Origin: Schistocephalus solidus
Lineage: Eukaryota; Platyhelminthes; Cestoda; Diphyllobothriidea; Diphyllobothriidae
Direction of reading: 5' to 3'
NCBI GenBank assembly: GCA_017591395.1
Contig: WEDG01002121.1
Location: 1-64,000, forward strand
DNA: 64,000 bases
Made by a program: the position numbers and the translations under genes. The notes under the pieces are model-generated. The model did no database searches and was not told the origin of the DNA. It saw only the letters and a program-made list of their open reading frames with translations. Position 1 is the stretch's first letter; each line of letters starts with the position of its first letter. Shown here in pieces: positions 39,545 through 52,566 of the stretch.

Positions 39545-40445
39545 TTGTTTCAACCTGATTTGCAAAATAAAGAGGTCAATGCAAAACATTGCTGACCTGT
39601 CCATTTGGTGGCACAAGAGAAGATAGATGCTTGCATTGAGAAATCATTCAGACTGACAGAAAATACAAACCTAGATGCGTCAGCCGAAATCTCCAAATGG
39701 AAATTGGTGGCCATGATTGGAAATAAAACGTGAAAATTCCTAAAAAACAACAGTATGGAGCATAGATATAGTATTACATGGAATGAAGTAAACGTCGAAA
39801 ATATTTTTTTGTGTGCACTGAGTGGACAAAAACAAATTGCAGAAATAGCGTACCTAAAATGAATAAATAAAGCAATGCATGAAAAATGAATATATTTTTT
39901 GTCCTATTTGTTCCATATCGATTGATGCAATATGCAGTATCGCAGTTGGCTATTCACGGTATTTGAACATGATATACCTGGTATCGTAGTTTATGTTATC
40001 ATAAGAATAAAAATGAATTCGATAGTCGAGAGGCTGAAGATCGGCTAAAATTTGGTGCATATATCTTAAACACCAATAGGGAATACCGGTTTAAATAAAC
40101 GAAAAGGGGCATTGCTACGTAAACTTTCCGTTAGAAGGAACACTTGCTGTATGATAGGGTTAAAATTGGATCGAAAATGCACACGTGAGGTAAATTTTAA
40201 AAAAAAATGCCTGCTTTGCGAAAGACGAGATAGACGCGTTATGAAATAATTTTCGACACATATATTCGTTGGCACAAGTGATCAGATATGCTTGCACTGA
40301 ATATCAACCCATGTGCATCATCTGAAACACCCAATTAGAATTTCGAACGAGGTTTAAAAAAAACATGAGCATGTATTGAAAATTGTAGTAGGCTGCACCG
40401 ATATAACAATACATGGAACGGAGTTAAAGCGTACAAATTGAGCAA
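39545..40445 (+). repeat. Diverged direct duplication, about 640-bp period
   Basis: 39595-39800 recurs at about 40225-40445. GGTGGCACAAGAGAAGATAGATGCTTGCATTG corresponds to GTTGGCACAAGTGATCAGATATGCTTGCACTG. ATACATGGAACGGAGTTAAAG corresponds to TTACATGGAATGAAGTAAACG. It has no coding potential. Confidence 0.55.
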
Positions 40446-41274
40446 ATTGGATTCGAATGACTGACATAAATGTTTGACATTGAATAATGTAATACGGACC
40501 GCAGCATATGAAAATTCCTTTTATTTCGAGGAAAGTGCTTCAAAATGACATACCAGCTTGATTCTTCACCATACTTCTCAAAAGACGAAAGAGATTTTGT
40601 TAGATTTTTTTGTTGGTTTTGCTGTAGGAATAAAGGTTATTGTTGATAGCCAAGACCCTGAACACTGAATAAAACCCGGTACAGAATTAGTAAACACAAC
40701 TACAACAGGTGGTTTTATCTAGATAAGAAAGATTTTTCCTCGGTTTACTTACTACTAGGCAGGTTAATTTCTCCATATGCTCGGAATTGCTAATATTGCC
40801 CATTCCTCCAACACAGGACAAGGGAATAGGGATTCTCTGCCATGGTGGCCTTGGGCTTAACTCCAGAAATGGTAAATATGCTCGATTTCTAATGCTTATC
40901 TTAATTTTACACCTCAAAAGCACGGCATTAAGTGCAAAGTCAGTATAGTACAGGTGGTTCCTGTTCTTTTGTATTGCGAGGGGTGGGCATATATGCGATC
41001 CCTTTCGTATATACTTTGGTTATAGAATTTATAAAAAATAAGGCAAATATTTGAATAATTTACCTGCCATCCTGATTCTCAAAAGTGGCTGGTACACGGG
41101 GATGATTTTTGCCTTACTGGTTGGATTTTTGGTTAGCAAAAACCATTGCAGAATAAGGGAGAATTCCGTAGAGTTACGATGGATATACTTTTGGGAAGAT
41201 GGACAATCTCATAGTTAGATGAGCAGGGCGTGCAACAGGTTATCTTCAAATAAAAGCGGAAGCAGAATAACAAT
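40446..41274. other. No recognised gene
   Basis: Contains CAGGTGGTTCCTGTTC at about 40951-40966, a word shared with the AACCYTAA-associated family at 13510 and 52900. The minus frame at 40687-40923 has no recognisable motif. Confidence 0.5.
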
Positions 41275-41545
41275 GCCGAAAAAGACAACGGAGACTGTTT
41301 TGGCCATTTCTGGCTTAGAGTTGGCCATACCCAACCCCTGGTGTTGTGGCGAAGGAGGCTTGAACTGCGACTTGTCGATTATTAGGTCAAAGCGCTAAGT
41401 CCCTACCCCACGAGCTCGCTGTCTTGTCGGTTTCCATTGGAAATATTACTATGGTAAGTAGGCGCTCACCGATCGTTTACAGGATTTTCCCGTCCCGTTG
41501 TGCCTTGGGGGTCACTCTCAAGTCCCACCAGCAGCCGCACAGCAC
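41275..41545 (-). mobile_element. Composite tRNA-derived SINE, rearranged copy
   Basis: In plus reading it shows the reversed tail (TTTTGGCCATTTCTGGCTTA), CCATACCCAACCCC and a reversed tRNA-like part with ACGAGCTCG. A forward head module then follows (TAGGCGCTCACCGATCG to CCAGCAGCCGCACAG). The head is therefore in the opposite orientation to that of the neighbouring copy at 41565-41850. Confidence 0.7.
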
Positions 41546-41564
41546 CTAGGGATATAGGCAGAAA

Positions 41565-41850
41565 AACATGACTGACAAAAACAAGGAAGACTGGAGTGGC
41601 CATTTCTGGCTTATTAACTGTCATCAGCCAATCATACCCAACCCCAGATGTTGCTGCACCCAAGGCTCGAACTCACGACCGCTTGGTTAGAAGTCCAACG
41701 CTCGTCCCACTACGCGACGAGCTCGTTGTGTTGTCGGTTTTGCTCATGAATATAGACAACGGTAGATGGGTGGGGCTCGAGAGTTAGCCCCAAGGCACAA
41801 TGGCACGAGTGAACTCTGTAACCAATCAGTGAGCGCCTACTTAATTGATG
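41565..41850 (-). mobile_element. Composite tRNA-derived SINE, best copy
   Basis: On the minus strand it starts with the head GTAGGCGCTCACTGATTGG and GTGCCATTGTGCCTTGGGG, followed by a tRNA-like part. That part holds GAGCTCGTCGCGTAGTGGG in the box A region and GTGAGTTCGAGCC as box B. CATCTGGGGTTGGGTATGAT and the tail AAGCCAGAAATGGCC follow. The boxes are intact enough to suggest RNA polymerase III promotion, the usual mode for SINEs. It lies 20 bp from a second copy. Confidence 0.75.
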
Positions 41851-43369
41851 ATTCATTTCCTTTTAAAAACTTGAATACATGATAATCATACTTGCAGTAT
41901 TATTTCACACGGTAATTAACACAGTATTTTTCTCAAAGCATCGTTATTAATTAGTATTAGTATCAAACCAACACTAAAAATGATAAATAAAACTTACCGG
42001 CCAGGAAAAATCGATGGATTCCATCAACTGAACCCGTTGATTTGAGTGTTAGGTCTCAAAGATTCAGAAGCACAAATTTTCCTGATTTAACTGGGAAATC
42101 CTTATTTTTGGTTTAGTTCTCAGCGTAGGTCAGTCACACCCCGAATCGGCATTGACGTTAACCAAATCCCATCATGTCACAATTAACCATCCCTGTTCTA
42201 CGCGCAATGCCAAATAGAATTGCGAAGAGAATGGCAAACGATGATAATAACAAGGAAGACAGCAGCATGAGAGACCTAGTTCGCAATCATTTTTCTCATA
42301 ACTCAAGAAAGGAAATATACACTTCATGCAGCAAACTAAGTGTAATTATGCACACGAAAGCTAAACCATCCACTGTTTGTCCCAATCCAAGTTCAAGTAG
42401 TGGAATGGATTATCGAAAAAACTGAAATATCATGGGCCGCAGCTGCAGTGAACTCATATTTGCTGGGTGATGGTTCATAAAAACGGTACTCTTCATGAGC
42501 TAGAACGAAGGATTCGCACAAAACTGAACTGCCCAAGTCCATTATGCAGCAACAGATGAAAGACTGCATTTATTTAAATCCAGGCACTACTATCCTGTAA
42601 CCGTTTTTTGACACGAGAACACTTAAGTTTCCTGCTCTATCAGACATACAGCCGCACTCGATAGCTTATCTTGATTAGGAGTCGGGCCATTGATCAAGGT
42701 CCGACAAGGTCATATTTGCCGGACCTCACACTATTCACTAGAGGCCCATAAGTCACGTGAACTGTAATCCGAAAAGGAAAGGAACGGAATATGTGACCCA
42801 ACTCGGCGAACAAAGAACAAGTCAGTTAGGACCAGAACTAATAGGATTTTTATGGAGGAAATGAAAAGTGCCAACCATATCCATCCATATCATTGTTTTC
42901 TTTAGGAGTAACATTCGTTGCCGAGTTAGTTGGGTCACACAATAGTTTGCTGCTCCGACAAGTGGATGATTGCGAAATCCAACGACTTCACCTCACGCCG
43001 ACCACTTTGCGGGATCTGATTCCTAGCTGACCTGACCTACTTTTATTCGGACCCTTAACGAGAGTAAGAATGAGGCCCCTCTGTGGGATCTTTCCTAATC
43101 AAATTAAAACGGATGCATTTTGAAACTACCACGAAGTCCTAATAGTAATCACTTGTAAATTCACCACTTGCAAAGTTGTCATTTGACCCGATACTTCAGA
43201 CCTACTACGGCCAACGAAATATTGTGTGAACCTACTAAACCGGCAACGAATGCTTACTCTAACGAGCAAATTGGATAGAGTTATGGCTTCGTTGACATGT
43301 AACACGGTCGCGGAATACACGCTGACTATCCCTCGTTCCATGATTTGGGTCCCGTTCTTCACATATAAG
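41851..43369. other. No recognised gene
   Basis: The plus frame at 42174-42425 (84 codons, MSQLTIPVLRAMPNRIAKRM, then an acidic NDDNNKEDSS) is hydrophilic and could be an exon, but shows no known domain. Frames at 43126-43449 overlap on both strands and look like chance. Confidence 0.4.
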
Positions 43370-44230
43370 CGGATTCGAAGAAGTCCACGACCAAATGGAC
43401 AAAGAGCTCGCCAGAAGGAGGGTATGCTGGTCAATCCGCATGCAAACATTCGTCAGGTGCTTTCTAGTCAAGGCACAGAACATCGCCATTTCTACACTAA
43501 ACGACATTTAGCCAAAGGGAGACCTTCCTCCCAGTGAAATCCCATACACATTTTTTTAACGTAACTGTACTGAGGCTGCAAGTGGACCACTGGATATTGG
43601 CAAGTTTTTCAATGCAACTGTTCACCTTTGGAAGGTGTTCCTTTCATCAGAAAGGTTGGCAGATTGTGGTTGAGAATTAAACCTGCATACCCAGTTATCG
43701 AGTGCGAAAACTGAGTGCCAGTGACCAGTGCCATTGTCATGCGGATTCGTGCATTGGTTTCCTGCTGCCAGATGCAAAGTAAAGCTCTCTACACTCCCAT
43801 CCAATTGATGTCCAATATCAAATGAGCACTGAGTAGGTTTGCACAAACCTAACGTCTAAGAAAACACACCTCCAGAAAGCAGAGTCAGCACACAGACTGG
43901 ATCCCGTCCTTCGCTTCGCAGCAGCCCATGAGAGAACGATGTGGGAGACAAAGGGTTCGCCAGAAGACAGACACTTTGAGCATTGCCCTTGCAGATATCC
44001 GGCAAGCACCTTCCAGGAAAGGTGCAAAACATTGCCATTTCCTTGCTAGGTGACATTCACCAATAGGTCCCCAGAGAGGGAGGCATTCTTTCCAGTGACG
44101 TGATTGAATGTTTTTTTTTAACGTTAAAAAGTGATATTTGCTGCACTGGGTAACAAGTGAATCACTGGGTCTTGAAGAGTTTTTTAAAGCAACTGGTTAG
44201 CTTCTGAAAGTGTTCCTTCTTCTAGATTAA
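43370..44230 (+). repeat. Diverged direct duplication, about 560-bp period
   Basis: 43425-43655 recurs at about 43970-44230. Shared blocks in order are a GCTCGCCAGAAG against GTTCGCCAGAAG block, CAGGTGCTTTC against CAAGCACCTTC, ACATCGCCATTTC against ACATTGCCATTTC, the TCC(T)CCCAGTGA block, a T-run followed by AACGT, and GGAAGGTGTTCCTTTC against GAAAGTGTTCCTTCT. There is no conserved reading frame. Confidence 0.55.
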
Positions 44231-44689
44231 ATAAGGGATTGGTTAGCTGCGACCATTTTAGGGGCTGAGCATACAACCTCCCTGCATCCGGCCCTACATT
44301 TCTTTATGACGGATACGATTACTTTCAATTCTACGAAACCACGCTTCCTGAAAGGCACATAGACAAGTAAACCAGATCATATTATGCAAATGACAGGCCT
44401 ACTGCCTCAGAATGTGCCCGATGTGACAAAGAGAGGTCATTTCAATCTAAAAAACTATGGTAACTGATATAATCTGAGTGCTGAAACATGTAGACGTACT
44501 GTGAGCTGCTGAAATTTATGGCGTGTTTTGATAGAAGAGTGACCTACTGCCTAGAGCAGGTCAGTATTCAAAAATTCGCGCTTGTCATATGGTTTTGTAC
44601 CATGCATTCTTTGAAACTGTAGAATGGTCCGTGAATTGCAAGCATGGGTTATAGAGAAAAATGTTTTAGACACGTAAAATACATTGCTT

Positions 44690-46810
44690 GCCGACGTCTG
44701 ATTGGCGAATGACACACCACGAAGTCAGTCATATCTTTTCCTCAAAATCCTTCCATAGGTTTGTTCTATCTTACAGTAGGTACAGTTCTGTGGCATATAA
44801 TTTTGGCAGTCTTCTAGATGACAACTTCAAACCGAAGATCACCCTTATGCCCTAAATTTAACAGAATTTCTCTGTGAAGCTATGCTTTTCAATATATTCT
44901 TCCTGATCAAAGCTATCTGTTTAAACACCCTTCATAGTATCAGGAAAAAGTATCTGGATGACTGTTAGCTAGTGTCCTGTTGTCGGTATTGTACCTCATT
45001 TACGCAAATTCCGTGAAATTCCGGTTTATTGGCTGTCCGATCGATCGCCGACAATTCACGAGGCTTTAAAATCACGGTAATCCCTGACAAGACTTGAAAG
45101 TACGCAAATTGTTTTGTGACATCCAACGTTCGATGACCTGCAAAAGCTTTTCCATGATTCTCATATTTTTGCTAAGTTTCTTATTTCACTGCCAATTAAC
45201 GACGCACTTCTTAAAATCCTCATCCAAACCCTATTTAAATGTGTCAAGTTCAACTTGGACAACATATATAAGGGATTCTTTTGTCTTAAATTGCGCTCTC
45301 CTCAAAATCTCACTTTTGAGCTTCGACAGCAACCGTAGCTGATGCTTTTGCCTCAATTTGACTTCTGCTTAGATTCGTTTTTCCTCTTTTTAGAATTGTG
45401 AGATTATACTATCCTGTCATGTGGTCGAAAAACTTGCTTTCGGAAACCGCCTGAAATCCAATTGTATGCGTAACTTGTGTGCAACATGGTTGGACAATAT
45501 AATATAAAATGTATACTACTAAAGTAGTTGTTTGGTACAGAACGTAATTTCTGCAGCCATGTCATGTGATCGACGAAACATGCGTGCCAGGAACTTTTAG
45601 CTAGTAGCTGTGCTGTTAATCTGGTAAATTATTATGTATTGGAGCAGCCCATCACATGCAGCAGGTAATTTCTTTCAAATTTGCCCCCTTATTAGTGTCA
45701 TTCATTTTTTTACGTCACAGAACCACCCTCAGGGAAAGTAAACATGGATGTTAGACGCTGTAATTGCATGAAATCCCTCAGCTGCACGCTTCTAATCGGT
45801 GAATGACACGTCATGACATCAGTCATCTCTCTTCCTTGTTAGGAACAAAAGGGGTTGGATCTACCCAAACCGATTGGCGTATCATTTGAGCCCCCTTCTA
45901 CATGAAAACCCCCAAACCAAAGGCTCACTTATGCCCTTAAGTTCACCGAGTTTCTCTGATGTACTAACGCCCTAGCCTATATCTTCTTACAAAACTTCTT
46001 TTATTGTCCCTGCTATCTGTTTAAGCATTCCACGTGAAAAATGAGCAGAATATGAAGCTGGTTTTCAGTTAGTATCTGTGCTGTCAGTATAGTACATAAT
46101 CCAGTATTTGAATTGCATTCCCGTCAAATTGCACTTATATTTCAGTGGGTATTGCAATACTATGCTGGGTTGGTTGAATGTGGTGCAAAGGCATTTTGCT
46201 CAGTCGATGAAACCGGGCAAATTTAAGACAAGGCTGCACGTATAATTGCTAATTGTTGAGTTAATTCATACCGAGACCGTTGCTTCGACAGCATTTACAA
46301 GGTTTACGCATTTTTCTCTTCTTTCTTCCGTCCGCTGAAGCCGAAGCAAGTTCTCTACTGTGTGTCTTACGTTACATAATCCATCTTTTCTTTGAGAGTC
46401 CGGTCTTTTGGCTTTCCTTACGATTGCTGATGGATCCGCCCGTCTTCTGTTCATTGCTCTCCCTGACAAAACCCAGAATTGCATAGGGTGCTAGGAGACT
46501 CGCACGACATCCAGCTTTCAACAACTTGCAAAGGTTTGCTATGATTTGCACAGAACTCTTTATTTTTCATTCTTTTTCAACCTAATGCCAATCCAGTTAT
46601 CAAAATCCCCATCGAAACCACATTTTGAGGGTGTCAAGTTCTGATTAGACAGCGTCTATAGTTGGTTCGTCAATCTTAAGTTATTCTCAGCCCAGAAGCA
46701 CTTGCCACTCTAAAAAGCGCGAAGTTATCCTGTCAGGTCGGGTGTTCGACAACCTTATTTTTGGAAGCTGCCTTAAAATTTATTTTGATTTACGACTTGT
46801 GTGGAGGCGC
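44690..46810 (+). repeat. Two-unit diverged direct duplication, about 1.1-1.4 kb period
   Basis: 44690-45500 recurs at about 45775-46810. Shared features in order are ATTGGCGAATGACAC against TCGGTGAATGACAC, CCCTTATGCCCTAAATTTAAC against CACTTATGCCCTTAAGTTCA, and TATCTGTTTAA. Then come CATCCA(A/G)C..TTCGA, AATCC(T/C)CATC(C/G)AAACC and CCTGTCA(T/G)GT. The 82-codon frame at 45094-45342 is not open in the second unit, so it is unlikely to be coding. Unit ends are estimates. Confidence 0.55.
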
Positions 46811-47120
46811 CTTGGAAGGTCCCATTGCGAACGAACATGAATTTCACGAGAAAATGAGCGTTTTTCATTCAATGTTTAAATATCCCATCACTGCAGTCTC
46901 CACGGCGTAACTTTCGACTCATCTGTACCAGTATTGGAAATTGCCTAGAGCGAAAACTCCGTGTCGTCTAAATATCGTGTACCAATTTCAAAAATTCCGA
47001 AACACATTCGTCTTAGCGGAATCTAGGTTGCCTACAATTTTCCAGATATTTTAGTCACCAAGATTCTGAATCAGTCATCAGAATTGTGCAAAGACTTCAT
47101 CTTAAGTTAATTGTCTCGAG

Positions 47121-47293
47121 CATCGGATATTGGTCCAACTCGTGAGCAGTCTAACTACGTTTTCTGGCCAACATATGAGAGGAAGAAAGAAGGACTTTTG
47201 GCAATACCAGGAGGAATTCTGACTCTTGCTTGCAATATCACATTGGGCATTGTTGCAGGAACATTCTACAACACGATTCTATTTGGCAACTGA
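47121..47293 (+). CDS. Candidate terminal exon of a membrane protein
   Basis: The frame reads SDIGPTREQSNYVFWPTYER, KKEGLLAIPGGILTLACNIT, LGIVAGTFYNTILFGN and a TGA ending at 47293. An upstream in-frame TAA at 47108-47110 means the exon must start after it. AG dinucleotides at 47119-47120 and 47147-47148 are possible acceptors. The segment LLAIPGGILTLACNITLGIVAG is hydrophobic enough for a membrane span, preceded by a basic ERKK. An AATAAA lies at about 47532-47537. GC content and codon use stand out locally. I do not recognise the family and cannot find the preceding exon. Confidence 0.35.
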
Positions 47294-50094
47294 ATTCCGA
47301 GAATGGTAACGTCAGCGCATAAAACTAAGTGGTTAATGTAGTTAAAGAAGCATAGGCGTATGAATATCCCCCAAAAACTCACTTCAAGCTATAAATTTAA
47401 TCAGGTTTAATGTCTTGATATTGGATGTCTAAAGACTTAATGAACTACATTTCCTGCAATGTAACCGTCCGCAGAGAAGTTTTCTTCGAGCGTTTAGATA
47501 CATGTACGCCTGTGTACTTAAAAAGCTTAGGAATAAACTACCTGGAAAATAGCATACCAACGCCTTTCACAAGGAAGTTGTAATTTGAAAATCTGAAGTT
47601 GCATACCAGACCAGAATTGTGTGAGATTCGGCAGCTTTTCACTTTCAAGCCAGCTGGTAATGATGATCGCTCAGAATTTTCCATGATTGGCTGAGCTAGT
47701 TGGCATGGAACTGATCGATTTTTTGTTCTTTCACTGACTCGGTATTTTTCCAGAAGTTTTCGGGTTTTGCAGCAGGACAGCGTAAAAGACAGCTGAGGTT
47801 GGCTGAATTCCATGGAAAGGCAGGAATTGGGTGAAATCAGAGGTTCCCAAATATCTAAGAAATGTCCTATGCTTTTAAATATCAGAGAGCAAAGTCCGTA
47901 GATTTTGTGCAAGAAAGGTTTTCAAATATATCCATTTCAGAACCGGAAAATGTGATCGTAATTTAATGAGTATTAGATGAAGATGGCTGTAAAGTTGTTT
48001 ACCAGTATATTGTTATATTTACGGCAAAAATTGGGACCATCAAACGAAATACGTACAAGATACTGTGGAAAAGGACACCCAGAACAAGATATGCTAAATT
48101 AGAAGCGAGCACTAAGATAATTTTAGTACAATGCATTATCCACTTATCCGAAACTTAGAAACGTGATAAACAGAAGATAAGCAATTTTCGTAAAATCGTA
48201 GTATATATTCGCATACTCTGTTGTTTATCTGCAAAATGTAGCAAAAAAGCTCTACTATAAAGTGAAAAGCAAGTTCTTTCATTTTTAGCAGAGATGGTAT
48301 CATTTATTTTCAGAGAAGTCAAAAACCGATCAGACTTCCACGTTTGCACCTTGACTTAATCTTAGAAAAAGGTAAAGTCCACATATATTCGTCTATGAAA
48401 TATCTGATTAACGCACATTTACAAGGGGTAAATTATGGTAAAACGTTCTTTAATTGATCTGAAGCATAGTAATTTTCAACGTTTGTTGTGGACGTTCATT
48501 TTTTACGACAATGAGTTATTCATCTTTTGGTAAATCTACAAATATGACTCAAACGTTAGACGGAAAGTACAAAAACTCACTAATTCTGTTAATGCTTTTA
48601 AGAAATGGCTTTTTTGAAGTTTCGATGAACAAATGTAACGAAATCTAAATTAAGTGCCAATAGATTGAAAGCAGTAAAAATTCTGAAATATTCCACCATA
48701 GTTCAAAGACGATATGCAACGTATTGTAATCAAATACCAGTAATACCTATAAAGAAAGTTGACGAAAACATAGTTCTCTTAGTATCCACAAAATGTATTC
48801 CTCACCGTTACAGCAATTTTTACCGTTTTGAGAATTTTTCGCTTCTTTAAAATATTAATACTTCCCAACAAAGTAATATTACTTTTGTCATGTCCCGCAA
48901 ATTCGCTTAAGGTTTTTCATTATTTTTTGAAGCTTTGGTACATGCATTGGTGCTGGTTCGCAAATGATTATCAATATTTCGCAATTTTCAGCATTTTGCA
49001 TGAGATATTTTCCCTAATGTAAATGCTAATCCGTCGTCCGTAGGCAATACGCCCTTTGAGTAAAAAACAGAAAACCCAGACTTTATCCCAACCAGAAAGG
49101 ACTGTGTGACTTTATTACTGACAGAAAAATACCATCGATGAAAGTTTGCGTCAGTGTTACTCGCTTGACCAAATAAGGTGCGCCACGTTTTGGACAGTGG
49201 TGTGGTTTTGGGATTAACTGCTTAACTGAAAACTATTGCATGCGTTTCATTTGAAGGAGTATTCACGGTGGTTCAGTTGACGTTGTATGTGGATAGCATA
49301 ACATTTTCTGTAAATGTACAACATGCAAATTCTCTCAAACATTAACCGTAAGAATAATAAAAAAGTTGCAGGTGAAGAATATTAAAGTAGACTACTTTTA
49401 GCCCCATATTTGAAAACACGACATTACATGAACAGCATACGATTTTTTGTTGGCATCTGTATGTGGGTCATGAGGCATTCGCACAGTCTTAACGGGAATT
49501 TGGCTTCATGCTTCAATGGGATAGAACTCACTTAAAAGCCACGCAGACAGTTTCCTTATCGACTGGGAGAATATACAAAAGTCCAAAGAGCTTGGCTGAA
49601 TCAATTTTTGGTGAATATCGCACGGGTGGCTCCATCTAATCTTTTCGCCTATGAAGTGCCTACTCTTTTAATTTGTGTAGGCTTAATTGAATACCCTTTG
49701 TCTTCAATCATTCCCCGCCAGGTGTCGTAAGAAACTCCCTCCAGGGTTAGCTTTTACCTTAAACTTACATTTAAGGAAAGGAAGTTTACTGTGAGGGCTT
49801 TGCAGGGGTTAGAGTTAGGGGTCAGGCGTAGAAGTTAGAGTGATAGCTTTAGTCAGAATGCCCTGAAATATTCCGCACTCCATCATCAAACACATTGGCC
49901 TCTCATTGCCATATTCTGTGCTTATACTTTGCCTTAATAGTGGAATCATACACCTGCAGACAGCGCGGGTGGCCAACACCTCCAATGACAGCGAGTCAAA
50001 TTTTCCTGTAATTATCACCCCAACATCTAACACGGATGATGAAAGCATGATCAGTGAGGACTTGGACGCGGACTACCAAGTCACCATCGCATCA
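47294..50094. other. No recognised gene
   Basis: Contains a 124-codon minus frame at 47538-47912 and an acidic 73-codon plus frame at 49906-50127 (ending PTSNTDDESMISEDLDADYQ and a few more residues). Neither has a recognisable domain. The second overlaps a repeated block (50095-50230), which argues against a gene. GGGGTTAGAGTTAGGGGTC near 49807 is a weak telomere-like patch. Confidence 0.4.
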
Positions 50095-50700
50095 ATTACG
50101 ACCCCCGGTGGTGATCAAGAGAGCTGAAAATTGTAGCAAGCATGTGATTGCGTGGTCACTACGTACCGTAAATGCTGCCCTTTTTTCCCCAGTATCCTTC
50201 ACTGCGACTGTCTCTGATGATGACTTTTGCCCTTTTGAATTGGAATGATGTGTGCTGGCCTTTAAAGTCAATCTAAATACCATAAAATCGGATGTATTTT
50301 TCGTATGAAAATCTCCCGGCTGAAAATGGAACACTCTGTTTAGCATAGACTTCCGTGGTCCTGCAATCAGTGCTCTGCCTTTTTTGTGTTACTACATTCC
50401 CATCCACGTACAGAAATCAACGACAAATTGCGTACTGTCCATGTGACAGCGGATTTGCAGAATGTGAGTAAGTGCACAGAAGGGACTCCTACATATTACA
50501 GATGACAAAATATTACTTTTGGTATTTATAGCCTTCCTTACATGCCATTGTGTATAAACCTCCGACAGAAGTGCGACCCCAGCAGTGATCACGAGAGCTG
50601 ATAATTGGAGTACACATGCGATCGCGTGACCACTACGTACTATATATACTGCACAGCCTGTTTCTCCATTTCCTTTAGCTGCAACTGCATGTGATGATGG
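50095..50700 (+). repeat. Diverged direct duplication, about 480-bp period
   Basis: 50095-50230 and 50575-50700 share GTGATCA(A/C)GAGAGCTGA, then CATG(T/C)GAT(T/C)GCGTG, CACTACGTAC and TCTG/CTGCAACTG followed by TGATGATG. This resembles a dispersed element, but there are no terminal motifs. Confidence 0.5.
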
Positions 50701-50884
50701 GTTCGAATAAGAATGAGAAACGCCAGGCCAGTAAAATTCTTGTTTCAACGGGCGTGTTTTCTTATTCTTCTAAACTTTATAGAATTCAGTGGTTAAAATC
50801 GGCTGCCCATAAAGATAGGTTATGTGCCACGTCCTTATCAAAACCTTCGAAAAAAATTATATTTTACAAGCAGTTACCGGAGTA

Positions 50885-51090
50885 ACGAGGCCTTAGACAT
50901 TCTTTCTGATCCAGATGGTTATTTGGGTCATATTTGTAGAATCCTCCAGATGTGAAACTTAGCGCCGAGAAAATGAATATCTACCATTAAAGTTGGCAAT
51001 GAATATGCTCTGGATCAACTAAAAAGCGTTCGCTTATAAGTTACCTCTTGAGAAAGTGCTTTACGAAAAAGCTATGTTTACGGAAACCCC
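50885..51090 (+). repeat. Interspersed repeat R1, partial copy
   Basis: TTAGACATTCTTTCTGATCCAGATGGTTATTTGGGTCATATTTGTAG is the same block as 31310-31360. It is followed by CGCCGAGAAAATGAATATC and TATGCTCTGGATCAACTAAAAAG, as in copies A and B. Confidence 0.6.
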
Positions 51091-52371
51091 AAGCTCGTGT
51101 AATACGTGACCGGTGGTAATAGGGGTTTTACTGGTGGCGCATTACAGCGGGTAATATAAGGTGCATATGATCCTTGCAAAATTCCATGGTTAATTCCTTC
51201 TTCCCTTTGAATTTACTAAGTCGATAGTGCGGATATGTTATAACGGCTCCAAGAATTTGATAGCTATAGCGGAAAAGGGCTTGAAACCCCTGGGAGGAAT
51301 TCTTTGCTGGTGTCACTCGCATTGACGTCAGTTGAATCTTGTTGCCTTGACATCGGTGTAAGAAGGATACTTGTTTTGATATGAAACGTTTCGTAAATCG
51401 CAGACGTTTTTATTATCAACCATAACGCAAAACACGAGCCTGGGGATTTTAGCTGTCTTGGTGCTGTACATAACCAAAATATTTCACTGCCTAATGTCTA
51501 ACATGGATTTACCTTTGCTTCCCTGCAAGAACGCGATGATTTTATGATTGCAAACAGAAGAACAGCTTTTTTTCTTTATATTGGAACGATTTTCGCTATA
51601 TTTGATTAACTTAAGTGTCCGTTCTATAACTGTAACTCTACATTAGAGTGACCATATAAACGCTCAGATATTGCTAAATCTGTTTGTTTCCTGCCTTTGC
51701 GTTTAAAAATAATGCATTAAAGGAAATTAAACCATGTAGCTAGTATCTTAGCCTATGCTCAAAAGTTAACATTGCTGTTTGCTCATGGACCCTTTTCGCG
51801 GGAATTTATGGAGCATTCGCAAAGGGCAGAAAAATGTCACAAGTTTGAGCAGACCACAGCCGGTAGGCCGGTAGGCACACAGCTTCGCAAATATCCCTTT
51901 TTAAAATTGCTAAAACGTATGGTTTTCTAAAAATAACCTAATTACTTACACCCTGCTTTGTCTAATTTAGCTGGTCAAAAAATGCATTTTCACATGCGGC
52001 ACATCCTGTTTAGTAAACATCTAGAGTTTAAATTACTCGCCTTTCATAAAAAACAAGCACGGATGCGCAAACTTAGACTAGGACAGCTACTAGCATAGGA
52101 AATTGCCCGAACATAAGTTAACGTTCATTTCGCTCAAGTATGTTAACATTTTGACTCATAAAGGTATGCAGAAACATACTCCGCAGACAAAAAGCCCATT
52201 TTACGGAACAGATAAGAGGAATAAATATAGGGTAAATCTTTTTAGTTGCCTAAAATACATAGTCGCAGTTTCGTTATCATGTTTCATGAGTACTCCCACA
52301 CCTGCCGGTGTGAAAGCACATGCTTCCTCTCATGAGACAGGAAGCCGACTGGAGTTAGAAGACAGCGAATG
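51091..52371. other. No recognised gene
   Basis: AT-rich. The frame at 52103-52372 has a lysine-rich start and no recognisable domain. Nothing else is supported. Confidence 0.45.
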
Positions 52372-52566
52372 AAGTCCTCCCTTCACCGTAAATAAGATTG
52401 GGCACACTTAACACAGAACACCGGAAGATCGCTAAAGAATGGCCAAGGACAGCAACTATCCACTTCATGAAGAATCATCCTTGAATGACTGGCAAAACGT
52501 AGACTTCCTTCAAAACCGAGCAAGCATCGTGGGCTGATGACCTCATTCTTGTAGGTCGAATACACA
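52372..52566 (+). repeat. 195-bp near-identical direct repeat, copy 1
   Basis: The same 195 bases recur at 52989-53183 with about four substitutions. On the minus strand both copies read the same 60-residue open frame (ISPRCLLGFEGSLRFASHSR in the middle), open because the copies are recent. The frame has scattered Cys and His but no regular zinc-finger spacing. Confidence 0.9.
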
